Shown: positions 34,286-47,941 of the stretch, piece by piece | How positions within the stretch are numbered: position 1 is the stretch's first letter | Layout: every line of letters begins with the position of its first letter | NCBI GenBank assembly: GCA_025331565.1 | Contig: JAFREQ010000093.1 | Span: 1,581,001-1,645,000 of the forward strand | Direction of reading: 5' to 3' | DNA: 64,000 nt | DNA from: Holacanthus passer | Lineage: Eukaryota > Chordata > Actinopteri > Pomacanthidae | Program-made: the position numbers and the translations under genes | The notes under the pieces: generated by a model | The model's database searches: none | Seen by the model: the letters and a program-made list of their open reading frames with translations, nothing else | What the model was told of the DNA's origin: nothing

Positions 34286-35806
34286 ACATCACCATCCTCG
34301 GCCTTTCTCTGAGTTTTCATACTGAGCCGAACTAAAGCTGCGAGTCTCCTTTCATTTGCACACAATCCCTGATTTGCTGATACACAATCACATTCATGTA
34401 CTGACTGCGAAGATTTGGAGCTATTACACTGTGACACAGAATATTTATCTGTGACCTTGATGACGGAGGAACCTTCCTCTGAGCCACCTCGCAGACCTGG
34501 AGTCTACAGGTGGAGCCTGTTTACTCTCAACAGATCGTTCCTCTTTGGCACCGTCACAACACTGTCACGTTACCTTCGCCTTTGCTATTTAAAGAGGACA
34601 GTAATTATTGTCATTACGGTCGCGTGAACAACGAATGCCGATTTTTCATTTCTCTGCCGAGGACGGTCTCCGTTCGAGGCAAGAAATGGGTCACGTAGCT
34701 GCTCAATTATGCTTAAATTTAGATCTACAACGCCCAGTTTAACCAGCTGTTAATCAGGTTGTCGCCGACTTTGACTGACGTCTGTTTCCTGATGTGTTTC
34801 TCTCTCGACTCTTCATCTGATCCGCTCTTTGACCTGCACGCAGACCTTGTCATTTTTGACCTCCTTCCATCTTGTTTCCTCCCCCTTCGCTGTTTGTTTG
34901 CCTCCTAACGTCCCCCTCTCGTCTCTGTGTGTCTCAGACAGACGGCGACAGACTGCTGAGACAGACAAAGTTAAAAAAAAATAAGACCACGTCCACACTG
35001 AGCTGAAATCTGAAAATGCTGTTTACATGTTTTCAGGTTGTTTTGGTGCAGATCTTCGTCCTCACACCTGAACAGGCACTTTTTGTGAGAGAAGAATGAG
35101 GCTGGTGATATTATTTTTTATTATTATCATGAATCCACATTTGGTCTCTAGTGAGTATTTGTGGCAGCAGGTGTTTGTGGGATTGAGTGCAGATAAACTA
35201 CAGTGTGTGAGTTCACGGTGATGAAGGAACGACAGTGAGGCTCGTTGTGGTTTTAACAGTTTAACATATATTAAATATTCGTTAGTGGGTTTTGGTCTTT
35301 TCGTTTGTTGACAGTGAGAAAATGAAATTGCAGCCTCCTGCTTCGCTGTTGTCAGACAAAAACAGTCATTTGATGGTGCTGATCTTTGACATGTGTAACT
35401 GTCACAAACAGGTGAAATGTGACGTGATCAGAAACACTGACGTGTGAAATGAGCGATCGACAAAAAGTTTACAGCCTGAAAGTCTGAGCAGGTTTTAACT
35501 GTGTTTTCAGGCCAAAATATACATTTCTATATATTTATGTTGCTCAGTGTGGACGTAGTCTCAGAGAGAGAGAGAAGGAAGGAGAGCGGTGTGAGTCAGG
35601 CAGCAGCAGCCAACCACAGGGAAGGAAAGATGGGGGAGGAGGGAAGAGAGAGGAAGGCAAAAAGGGGGGAGGGGGAGGAATCTGGGAGCGTTTTAAGCCT
35701 GGTTTTAATCTGGGGCGAAGACAGAGAGGGAGAGAGGGACCGGCCATTACATGCTACACTACACAGAGAGGTCAGCACATCGCCTGGGGGGCCGGGGGGG
35801 GGCAGG

Positions 35807-35840
<34 letters not shown>

Positions 35841-35929
35841 GGGAGGGAGGGAGAGGAGGAATGACAAACTGTCAGGTGTGGAGGGACGATGAAGTGCAGA
35901 GGAAACAAGAGGGGGAAGAGAGTGAGTGA

Positions 35930-35966
<37 letters not shown>

Positions 35967-38900
35967 TGAGGGGGACATTTCAACCTGATGTCCTCTCCAT
36001 GTCACCTCCTCTCTGTGACGCTGCAGCTGAAGGCAGCTTCTGCTGACTCGCCACTCGCTCGCCCCGAGAGCAGGAGAGAGAGACCCCCCCCCCTCCCCGC
36101 GTGCCCACCGGGGGCGCTGCCATCTCTCGCCTCCTGGGTGCAACATCCCCTAATTGAGATCAAAGGGATGCCCTTGACGCAGAGCAGCAGGGGTGGCACG
36201 GTGTCGCCTCCATGTGGCCACTTCAAGAAACTGCAACTGCAAAGATTAAGTAGTTCAAAACAAAATGCCTGCAGTTTTTTACGTTTGGCTAAAAAGCTTC
36301 CAGTGATAGTTGGACGTTTAGAGTGTGACATATTGTTTGAGCTAGAAGAGGCTTTAAGATCAGGGGTCAACTAAATGTTCTGCAGAGCAAATGATAATAC
36401 GAGCGGTGACAAAAATCTTAATTATGAGTGAGAAAACTTGATAAATGTCCTCTGTCTCTGGAAGGACACGAATGTCTCTGTGGCCTCAGAGAAATAATAT
36501 TCAAAAAAAAAAATCCTGTCAGAGGTTTTTCCTTTATTTCATTCTCCAGCAAAAAATTTTTTTTGTTCTTCTGCGAATTTTTTTTTTTTTTTTTAAAGAA
36601 AGTGCTGCTATCGGCCTTGGAGTGAATAAAAAGAATTCACCTCATAGTATCAGAAATCCTTGAACAGGTGCCTTAATCTGAGAAAAAGGTTTGTAGACGT
36701 TGCACAGTCTTTTCTATGAAATTGTAAAAATGCTCCTAAATGGATGAATGAACATGAACTTATGACCAGAATGTCTTTCAAACTGGAAAAGTTCAAACTT
36801 CTCACAGTTGCTGTGATCTTTAAATAAAGAAGCCGCAGACCCGTCTTTTCAATAGACTTTAGTTAAAGCCTCACTAACCTGTGGGTTTCATATATTTAAA
36901 ATGGTTCCAATGACAAAGTACAAAGTGAAAACACACAGAAAATCAGCACAAACTCTGCAGCTTTTTTTTGCCTCTTTGAGTTCAGAGCTTTGTTTTTTCA
37001 CGTTATCGACCTTGGCCTCAGCAAACGAGCTCTGATGAACCCACCCAGCGCCGAACAGCAGACACACAGTCAGAGAGCAACAGGTGAAGAAACCATGAAA
37101 CTGTGTTTGAGCATTTTCATAAGGAGACGACACGACGTCGGACGAGGTCTTTCTCAAGTTACTGTCTAAAATCAATCGTCTCCTAGAAATTACTTTTACA
37201 TACAACTAATTATCAAATACATTTGGGAGGAAACGTGACGCTGCCAGGATTCTTACAGTATCGTCTTGTAGCAGCTGAAGTGTGATTCGACTTTGTTATG
37301 CTTTTGTTATGGTTATTAATGAGATATCTATCATCTATCTATCTATCTAACTAATAGAAGTAGTAAATAAGGCCCTGGTTGTCGATATAAAATCGTTATA
37401 CAAAATAATTGTAACTTACATGAAACATACCAAGGATGTAAAAACAGTGATGTTTAGTGGATTTATTTCAATGTACAACTCTCAGCAAATAACTTAAGGT
37501 CTAAAATTATAATATAAATTTTACCAAAAAAAGTGTGCATAAAGCAAAACAAGGCAGGTCCTGATAATCAAGTTGATGGTGCAGTGTATTATACATTTTA
37601 TTTCATTAAATATGAGACAGTCCTTCAGCCACAGCACACAAACAGATATACGGCCTGTAGGAAGCAGAGGAAATCCTGCAGCTCGAAATAAGACCGACGT
37701 AGTCACGAAACATTATTCTCAGATTTCTATTAAAATTGAATCTTACAGAAAGTAACTGATGCAAAAAGTTCACACCCTTCGAGACACAGAGGACACAAGC
37801 TCAGTGGTCATTATGACCCAGAATGCAACAGAAGGGTCTCAGTGAAGGAGCCTGTGCTCAAACACATGAACACATCTCGATTCACCGAACATTTAACCAT
37901 ACACGAGGGTAAAAATATTTTCAGGCTGGAACAGAAATATAAGCGGTGACTCACTGGAAGCTGGTGGCTGCTGATATATGAGAGCTTTCCCTCAGGAGCC
38001 TCCTCACACAGGAACACAATGCATCCTTTCTTTACCATCCAGAAAAGTATTTTTGAAAAAGCTCTCCTGTTAAAAAGGTGCTAATTGGAGTCACGGTTAG
38101 AAAGCAAAGAAACGTCCACGTAAAAAAAAGCTGAAGTCTCTCATTGCCATGACGACCTCGGCTTTAATTACTGCTGTAATTACAGCTTTTAACTTTTTCA
38201 CATCTAACACAGTTTATTCTGCTCCAGACTGTGGACGTCTCCTGCAGCTCTGCCTCCGACTGAATGACGGCTGATCTGAAATCTTGCGTCTGTATTTTAG
38301 ACTAACTGCACCTGGGACCTTTCCTGGCGTCCGGATCACAGGTTGGTTGGATCCCTGCTCAGGTGGGATCAGGCGGGTGAAGATCTGTTCACAGTGACAT
38401 GAACCTGCCAAACATCCTGGACTAATAATTCTGGAGCATTTTATTCACTTTCTGTTGTTCTTATTTTCTTTGCTTTTGTTTTCTTCTGTGATTTTGTATG
38501 TTTGCACCAGGATCTGAGAGAAACGGCATTTCAATCCCGTCTGTGTCTTGTGCATATGGAAGAACTGACAAGTTGGCTTTGACTTATTGTGTCTGAACGT
38601 TTATGCTCGACACAGTTTAAAATCCCAAAGCAGTGCTCACTGTGGAGCAGTGCTGTCAAAATGTACGCGCTGATGTTTGCAATTCATTTGAAATATTTAA
38701 GCCTTAAAAACACACTGCACCAAAACTATCTCTGCAGAGCGTCGGCAGTCTGCGTTTGAGGAGAAAAACCAAACCTGGAAGTGAGAAGGTAACGAACTGG
38801 AAGGCAAAAAACCAATAACTACAGTGGAAGACTGAGAGAAATCATTCAAACTGCATTGTGAGACGCTTCTGAAAATCTGCCTTCAAGAGGAACCATTGTG

Positions 38901-39326
38901 CCAAGAATCCACTCTTTGTGTGAAGGACTTGTCAGATAAAGGATGGAATCTGCAATCGATGCAGATGTTGTGAAACTGTGAGAGAAACAGCGCGTGGCCT
39001 GTTTTCTATATCTGCATCAGCTACACGCAGAGATTTCACCATTTTAAACGTAAAACACTTCATTGAGAAATAACAGGTAATAAAAACTGCACTGAATGAC
39101 TGAGATCCCCTCCTCACGAAGCTGAACAGCCAATCAGAGAGCTCCGTCTGACCTCCTCCATTAAACCGAACACCTGAGGATGAGCTGATCGTTTTTACAC
39201 TCACTTCTGTCGACATTTAAATCAAGCACCGATCTGTCTCCATTCACATCAAACAATTATTGTGTTATTATAAAACAACTATTTTAAAGTTCAAATAAAG
39301 GGAAAACATATTCGAGTAAGATGCAA

Positions 39327-39530
39327 TTTTATTTTTGAAACGAGTGCACGTACAACACTTCCTGCAGAACATTTCTCCTGCTGGTTTTCTATAACTGTAC
39401 GACTGAGGCGCAGCAACGTGACCACAGCGATTTGATTCGTCACTGTTGTGATACTCGGCCGCCATTTTACTCTGACAGGTCTGAGGACTGACCAGCTAAA
39501 AGGTTTTCAGGTGAAGCGACGTCTCACACA

Positions 39531-39583
<53 letters not shown>

Positions 39584-39598
39584 TCTGTGCAGGTCACC
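39327..39598 (-). other. HOGA1 3' untranslated region with (UG)n tract
   Basis: Downstream of the stop codon on the minus strand, a 48-base repeat (CA on plus, TG in the transcript) lies at 39532-39579, only about 20 bases after the stop. An AATAAA polyadenylation signal on the minus strand is at 39333-39328. The 3' UTR would thus be about 290 bases. Confidence 0.55.
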
Positions 39599-39748
39599 TC
39601 ACAGCCAGCCGTTGGAGGAGAAGTCCCGCCTCAGCTGCTGAGTCTCGGCCTCTGTGAGTGGCTGGAGAGGTGATCGACAGGCGCCGCCGTGGAAACCGAA
39701 CCACTCCATCGCCTGCTTGAGGGCGGGAACTCCAAACTTCCTGGTCAC
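39599..39748 (-). CDS. hoga1: HOGA1 exon 7 with stop
   Basis: Encodes VTRKFGVPALKQAMEWFGFH and continues to SNGWL and TGA (50 codons including stop). The acceptor on the minus strand is GTGGTGGCAG, with AG at 39750-39749, in phase 0. Confidence 0.95.
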   Translation of the reverse strand: MTRKFGVPALKQAMEWFGFHGGACRSPLQPLTEAETQQLRRDFSSNGWL

Positions 39749-42700
39749 CTGCCACCACAGAGCCAATCAGTCTCCAAACACCCCCAACAGAAAACTGCAG
39801 TGTGGTTTCAAAGCTTCACCAATAAAGACATGTTTACTATTGTGATCTGCGTTTGGCTGCTGAGCTGCGTCTGCGTGATGCGGCGTGTGGAGGTGTTTGC
39901 GTGGTCGATGCTGTTCAGCCAGTGACATTTAACACACCTTAACAGACACATTTGTAGCCTGAAGCTAATTATTCAGCTTCTGTTTCCTCACGCATCTCAC
40001 CGAGGCTCCGAGAACACGCAGCTCTGACATTTCACTCTGCGGCGCCGTCGTCTCGCTCGGTGTCTGTTTCAGTTTCAGACACTGTGCGAGTTAACTCGGA
40101 GCTCCGCACCAACAACACATCTGTTTCTTGACGTTAACTGTTTATCAGCTGGTTCACATTCTCTGAAAATCACAGTTCCTCATCTCATTTTAAAATCATG
40201 AAACGTTTGCATTTTGACTCACTTCTTCACTGATTCATATTTGCATTAATGAGTGGTTTTAATTTGGACTTTCAGTTTTACTAGGCTGTTTTTCATGGAT
40301 CATATTATCGATGCCTGATGTAGAAATGGATGTAAGGGGGACGTTGTCTTGTTTCTGGGCAGACCGGACTTCATAAACACATTTTTCAGAGGCTGATATG
40401 ATTTGATTCCTTAAGTTAAGCATCCTCGACAGCAGACAGTGAAACCAACTGCAAATCTACAGTTTTTAGGCCCAAATAACTGTGGACTTCTCTTCTCCCA
40501 CTGAGGTTTAATGAGACGGTGTGTGAGTCTGCGGTTTGCTCGGTGCCGCGGCGGATGAAAGCGTCCGCCGAGCAGCAGATGGTACTCACGGCAGTGTTGG
40601 GCTCGATGAGACGCTGCTGCAGGACTCTGGCTTCCTCCCAGCGACCGGACGTGCACAGACGCTCCAGCTCACACAGCTCGCGGCCAAGAACGTTGGCCAG
40701 CGCGCACACGCCGCCAACCGCACCTACACAGGCAGGTCACAGCAGAGAAGCAGAGGATCAACATAACGGACACAGCTTCTGCTTTTCCCTCTTTCCTTCA
40801 TACAATGATGCACTGTTACATAATGAGAAATGGTCTTGACCTTCTGAACCTCAACATCCTTTGCATGTAATTTAATTTGTCTCAATAAAAAAAGGAAAAA
40901 GAGAAAACAAGACTGTGCTAGCAGCTCGGTGAGGATGAATGCAGGCACGATGGTTCTTTGAGCTAAATAACATCCTGAAGTTCAGCAGGTAAAATGTTTA
41001 TAATGTTAGTTTGATAATTAGCAGAAAACTCTGAGCTGATGTGAATGTCCTGTGTTTTGCAGGAATTTGGGTTTAAAGTATTGGATCGGTTGTTAACACA
41101 TTTCAAAAGCACAAATGTCAACCTCATGATGGAGCTGGAGGAAACGTCAAGGGACCGTGAAAGTCATTGGGATCCATCCTCTGGGAACGACGCATGTCTG
41201 CATAACATTTCACTGCAGCCCGTTCAATGCAGTCACTGAGATATTTCAGTCTGGACCAAAGTGGTGCACCGACCGACATCGCCAACCATAGAGTCATACA
41301 ACCAGCATGACAAAGAAAACTGAATAATTCAAATGAATAAATTTAGAAACAGAAGTTTAAAAGAGCAGAGAAGAAAAAAAACTGGACTCACCAACATTAA
41401 AAGTCTGTTGGTTTTCCTTTGCTATAAAACATCAGATTTTACAAAAAACAATGAACTGAAGTCGTCTCGCAGTTTTTTTGAGTAGGAAACTTTATATTTC
41501 TGCAAAACAAAACTGGTCCAGTTTTTAAGGATTGAGCTTTTTTTCCACAACCAATTGTAAGAATTTGGTTTCATATCGAGGTTAAGTTGAAGGAGGCGTC
41601 CTGAGAAATCACATCTGATCTGTGTGCAATCATCATGTTTAGAATATGAAATGTTCCACCCACCGCTCGTGCACAGAGCGTTCAACATTAGCATGCATCG
41701 CAGCGACGCGCGAGAAGCTCTCGAGCGCCCGAGAGGTCGGAGAATTTCCTCCACCAACAGAGAAGCACGTGATCCTTCAGCTGGAGTTCTCTCACAAGAG
41801 AGAAACGAGTGAAGATAAAACCGAACAGAAAGGACTGAACATACGTATATTCGTGTTAAATAAAGTCATCCATCACCCGCTCTGCTTTCACACTGTAGTT
41901 GTCAACACGCAGACATAAATGATTTACTGTCGACAGACGTCGTTTTGGAGATACAAGTCCAGCCTGTTATTTGTCTTTGCCGACAGATCAGTCGGCAGCA
42001 GCGCTTCTTATGACGTCTGTGTTATTTACAGACCCAGATACATATACATTTTCTCAGGCAACAAGATATCACGGCCTTTCAGGGTGACTCCTCATTGTCT
42101 GTGTCTGGTGGAGGAGAAAAGCAGCGAGTCAGCCTCCGTCCGTGGCCTTGGAGTTGTTGTTGTGGACGGACGAGCCGGCGGCGGCCGACGGGCAGATCTC
42201 TCTGTCTGATTTGTGTTTGTGAGGCCCGACACCGCTCGGATCACACGGCTGACAGCGGCTCTGCCTCCTCGCCGACGGACGGACACAGACGATTCAAAAC
42301 GTCCAGGAAAGTGGACGAACGGTGAGACGAGGTTTCAAGGCCAGAAGCACCTGAGACAGATTTTCCACCAACGACACGTGGAAATAAACACATTCACACT
42401 AATCTAACAATTGAGATCATCCATTAACACTTCAACACTTTTTCTGATTGTCCACCTGAATGAAAATACATTGTATAGTCTGAGTTCTTTTTGAAAATGA
42501 AAATTGTTCCAATGCATCAATACAAATATGTTCATCTATGCAAATACAACCCTGATTCCTATAAAGTTAGGACGCTGCATAAAACATGAATTAAACAGAA
42601 TCCGATCATTGTCGAATCCTTTTTGACATAAAACAATATATTTAATGTTTGACCTCATTGACTTCATTGATTTTATTCTGAATTTGATGCAGCAACATGT

Positions 42701-43416
42701 TTCAAACCAGTTGGACAGGAGCAACAAAAGACGGTGAAAGTTGTGGACTGATCCAAAAACACCTGTTTGGATCCTTCCACAGGTAAACAGGTTCATTGGT
42801 AACAGGTGATAGGATCATGATTGGGTCTGAAAGGTTCATCCTGGAAAGACTCGAGGATGCGAGGATGGAGAGAGGTTCAACACTTTGTGAAGACATGGTT
42901 GGATGAAGGAGATTAATAGATGGAGTCAGGAACAACTTCACTCCTGTTTTTAGTTACGTGCCCGAACTGTTTTGGAATCAGGGTTGTACTCAGTCTCTTT
43001 AAGTCTGAAGGTTAGTGATACTCTAAACTAGATAAATTAGTACCGACTGCAGCACATAAACATTTGCATTTGTGATCTTAACTTATTTAAACAACAATGA
43101 AATTATTTAAATTCGGAACCTGCAGTTTTCATGACGTTTCATCAACTCGGCGGCAAAACACAACACAAACTGGCTGAATGTGCAGAAACGTCACTGAGAA
43201 CAGGAGCAGATGTGAGGGAACAATCTGAACTTTCCCACTGAAGCTCGTTGCTGTGAGGCGCCACCAGGTGCTTGACTGACAGGTTGACGACCCGCCCCCT
43301 TCAGCATCATTGTGGGGTGTTGAATTCGGACATCAAAACTTGAACACGCTCTCGCAGCAACACATTATCATATCAATCACTCAGAGGCGTCACACTGCTC
43401 GGCATTAGCTGTGTCA

Positions 43417-43471
<55 letters not shown>

Positions 43472-46400
43472 CCAATTACTCCCATATTTCAGTTATGGAG
43501 ATGAGAATATGTCAGGGAGCAAAGATCAGAGAGCTGTGAGTGCATGTGTGTGTGTGTGTGCGTGTGTGTGTGTGTGTGTGTGGCACTGGGAGAACATGAC
43601 TCATTAGGTTCCTTAGCATCATATTGATGCCTATCCCCTGACGTGTTATCTAATCCAGGCTTACAGTGCAGCGTACGTGGCCGACATGCCAAGAAGGCAT
43701 CGCTTCATAACTCTGCCGTGGAAGGTTTTATGATTTACTGCGACTTCAAATGAAAGATCACAGGCGCCCCCGCAGGACGAGAGAGCTCAGTCCAGTCCAG
43801 ATAAAAACCGGACAGGTGTCCTTCATTCCTGAAACTTTTTGGACGTGGGAGGAAAAACACTTTTAATGTGAAAATATAACTGGATAGAAAAAATGCTCTT
43901 GAACGCAGGTGACATACAAATATGTTTGTGACATTTAGATGTGTTTGCCTCTTGAGAAATATGGTTTTGGCTTCAGGGGAAAATCTCTTTAGATACCAAA
44001 CACTCAATACCTGGATTCTGTGGTGAATCGAGACTAAAATACAACTTAATCCGAAGAAGATTTCAGCGAGAGCCGACCTGGACCGCTGCATTTCGCTTTC
44101 TGTTCCAGGTACGAGGTTGAAAAAGTAAAACTGCATCTGCAGAACAAGTCAATGCAAGAGAGAGAGCTCAAGTCCTGCCTCATGTCAGACCAACCACTTT
44201 TCACAAGCTTCAACTAAACCGTTCAAAAGTTTGGAATCAGCTGTTGATGCTTTTATTCTTTTCTTCTTCATTCAGACGCAGATTGTTTTTTTGACATTTG
44301 AAACAGTTTGGGCCCAAAAAGAAGAAACTTCACTTTAGCTTCTTAAAGCCATTAATGTTGCTTGACACTGAAACAGGAACCTGTTTCTATTTAAATCTGC
44401 ACAGATTCCTTTGCTTTTACCAATGAATGGTGTTTTCTTATATTCTTATTTAACTGCTGCTCAGAGGAATCGTTGTGTCTTTCACGTGTCAGACTGGTTA
44501 AACCATTTTACAGTGTTTTCTCGTCCGTGTACAAAACATTCAACTCCTGTGAACCCTTCCTAAAAAATAGCATCCTAAAAAGAAAGTAGGCCTCTGATTG
44601 GTCCATCCATCTCTAAGAATAGTCGTCTATCCTAGTTTTGTGAATCCACTTGTCTTGTTACTGAACTAATTCGTCCAACTCTTCACTGTCAGTGAATGTG
44701 TCGTCCAGTGTTGCAGTTGCTTCCAGAAAAGTCTTTGTCTGTCTTCAACCTTTACTGGACGTTTGTTAAACTCGCTGCGTTGTTGAGCACCTTCATGCGT
44801 GAAAGTGAATCCATGCGACAACGAACCAGAGCAGATTCAGTGTCTTCATGTTTTCTTGGAAGTTTCAGTTCTTTTCAGTTCGAGAAAAGTTTGAAACTGA
44901 ATTAACTACGACTTGGCTGCCGATCAAAAGTGAAACTCCAAACATGAACAAATTCACAATTTAATTTCAATATTTGCTTATTTTTTTCTCTTCTAGCTAC
45001 ATTTTCCAACCACACAGCTCATGAACACTTTTAATCATCAAAATTAAAAAAACAACCTGTTTTTCAAAAAGTTCCTACTTTCAATTTTAGACAAAATTAA
45101 AACATAACTTCAACAAATTAACTAAAGTTGTCTAATTGTACTTTGTGATGAATTACCCATCTCAAGTCATTTTCATGCTTTTGCTAATTGATTTTTAGAG
45201 TGAAATGAAACGGTAACAGCTGTTCAGGAGGTTGTAAATCAGACTAATTAGATTTAAATTAGGACATATTTAGGAGACGCGTGCAACTCAGTATGAGGAT
45301 GTTTTACACGTTCAGCAGACGGTGACACAAAACCCCTTCAGGAAGTTTATCTGGAGTGTGAACTGCAGTGAGTGAACCAGAGTGCAAGGGATTATGGGTA
45401 AAAAAAAAGAGACTGTTCTCATAGGCAGCTGTTTCATGTGGATGACCAACACAAAAAAAATTTGATTTTTGTACACTTGTAATTGTGCAGCAAGGATCCT
45501 AAAAGAAAGATGTACAAAAGGACAACAAAGACAACTTCTCCACTTTGGATGGATGAAAAGAAAACAGCGGGGGAGCTCGGAGCCGGGGGGACATGGAGGA
45601 CCCCGACCGGCGAGGAACAACAGCATCGTCAGTCCTGTTTCTTACCGACACAATAGGCGGCCATGAGGAACCCCGCCGAGCCCGCCAGCACCTGGAAATC
45701 CTGCGTTTTGGTTTTGTGAACAATCAGGCCGATCCGTGTGATCTGGGGGAAAAGAAACAGAGAGAAGAAGGTAAAAAAAAAAAAAATCCCTGACTGTTTC
45801 ATCGTCGTCACTCCTCCCTGCTGTCAGGACTAATGTCTGGCGTCTTTTCTTAAATCCCAGGAGAGGCTGTGACAAGAGATGACGACAAAGCCAACATCTC
45901 AGCAGGTAAACAAATCGCTCAAATTGAGAGCGGCGCTGACTCTTCACATGGTGGAGGGTTTTTGGGAGGAGGGGGGATCGTTCAAGATCCCAAACAGAAG
46001 CGGAAGAAGAAGGAGGAAGAAGAGAAAGAGAGAAAAAAAAAACAGACAAGTCCCAAGTGAGAAAGAAAAAGAGGATTCAACTTCAAAAGCGGAGGAGGGG
46101 GAGGATGGGAAAGGCTCATGAATAATTGATGAGCTCCCTATTTTGTTTTGCCTCTTTTAATTCTCTTTTGTCAATCCGGATATGAAGCACAGAATCCAAA
46201 TAAACCTGAAATGTTCAAAGGGAGCGTAAGACGACTCGGCCGCACGAAGCTGAAAACTCCGCAGGGAAAACCTGCAGCCTCCGGTTTCAGTCTCCAGCGC
46301 CGTTACAGGAAGGCTCTATTTTTAACTGCCGGGTGTCAATCAGTTTCCCCATATCAGTCATTTCAAACACGCGGGACTGTAATTGATCAGTCAGTCAATC

Positions 46401-47858
46401 AGGTTATAGGAGCTCCCGCTGGTCTCCTGAAAGCCTGAGCGCTCTGGCTATTTTGATACAGCTCCCCAGTGGGAAAATAACACTGTGTGCCCCGGTGACA
46501 GAAAAACACTCATTAGCTTGTATTTTTTAAAGCCTCATTATCGTCATTAACGTGCAACTTGCAACCTGAGAGCAGACGGAAACTTAGGCCTCGACTGAAG
46601 ATCACCCAAAATCAGATGGGTTTGCTTTTGGTGCCTCAGGACATGAAGAAAAATCAGACTTCAGTGATAAGTATTCAGTCATAACAAGCAACAAAATCAT
46701 TTAATAGTATTTATAATTATTAATAATTCACCTGAATATCTCAGCAACTATATGACGGAGTGAAATTTGGTGCATTCGTGGTCCCCAGAGGATGAATCCA
46801 GCTGACTCTGGTGACACTTCACCTCAGATGGGCAGAAATCTTCTGCACTTTACCTTTGCATCAGAAATGAAACGTGCATATGGCTGCATGTTGTTCTCTC
46901 CCACCTCGTACGTCCACACTTTATAAAATATTATTCATGCGATCATTAATGGCAAATACGCATCATTCTTGTTTGGATTCTATAAGGTCCAAGAATGCGT
47001 AATTTATTCTTTATTGACCAGTCCATACATGCCTCTTAAACCTGGGATCCATTCAGCCTCATCGCCACCGTCCTCAAGGCCTTTCAACCGCAACACGTAC
47101 CTGCGTCCATTATTACCTGAGTGAGTGTCAGCGGACGGCAAATACACCGACAAGGTCGTCGTCTTACACCACACAGCGTCTCCATTATTGAGCTTGTTGC
47201 CGTCTTTACAAGTGGTCAAACATTGGAGCACAATGTTGCATCGAGGCAACAAATGGAAGATCACCGTTTCCTGTTCTGAGTGAACTGTACATACAAATAA
47301 AATATATCTATAGCCAGCAATTACACGTCTTTAGAGACTCGTGCATATGCTGACGTTTTTTATCTCCATTTGATTTTTGACACCCGCTTTAACTCAACAT
47401 GTAAAACTGTCAGAAGCTCTTTCAAATATGCAGATATTTTATAAGCTGTAATCTCTTCGGTTTGGACGTGAGTGAAACGAGCTTCTGCGTCTATAAAAAC
47501 TTTTAAAACTCTTAATTGTTTTATATTAAACGTCAAAAAGAAGTTGAGGAATCAGATTGAGCTGTTGTTGGTCTGACAGAGCAAAATGCGCATGTGGAGA
47601 CAATATATTTAACTACATTTAGTTTGTCGTAATCATCACCAGGTTGTTGTGACGAGCGAAGAAAAAATGAGCGGCGTTACTTTGAGCGTCATCGTGTTTG
47701 ACTGTTTTTCAGGCGTGAGCTGTCGAGACTCTCTGACAGGACACGATGACTGTTTGCATCGAACACACAGGTGGAATTCAGTCGGGGTGTAAAGTTGACG
47801 ACGCTTCGCCATGATGCTCAACGGATCCTGGTGGGAGGTGCACAAAGTAGAAGACCCC

Positions 47859-47941
<83 letters not shown>

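Larger units (their letters stand above)
26661..39326. other. Intergenic desert between convergent MORN4 and HOGA1
   Basis: No coding exon was recognised in this 12.7 kb. It contains CA/TG microsatellites (28930-28960, 30517-30548, 35935-35964), a GA tract (about 35806-35830), nested dispersed repeats (32782-33340), a G-rich quadruplex-type motif (32561-32593), a repeat piece ending TTGAGATATTTCAGTCTGGA (34155-34285), an ATCT tract (about 37326-37350) and two dense, non-repetitive blocks (about 30680-31000 and 36050-36210) that could be regulatory. Confidence 0.65.
40724..45645 (-). other. HOGA1 intron 5 (4.9 kb)
   Basis: It contains a repeat piece (41095-41315), a TA-flanked MITE (42547-42986), opposed CA and TG microsatellites (43418-43470 and 43545-43581), a dense unique block at about 43590-43690 and a possible old repeat starting CGTTCAAAAGTTTGGAATCA at 44220. 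No other gene was recognised. Confidence 0.75.

Noticed and set aside
35501..36374. Overlapping plus and minus frames rich in Arg/Glu/Gly or Ser/Leu/Pro
   Set aside because: They come from GA and TG arrays. No splice or family evidence.
44220..44480. Possible dispersed repeat starting CGTTCAAAAGTTTGGAATCA
   Set aside because: The opening word resembles a common fish element, but the other end could not be found and the interior was not recognisable. Evidence is too thin for a feature.
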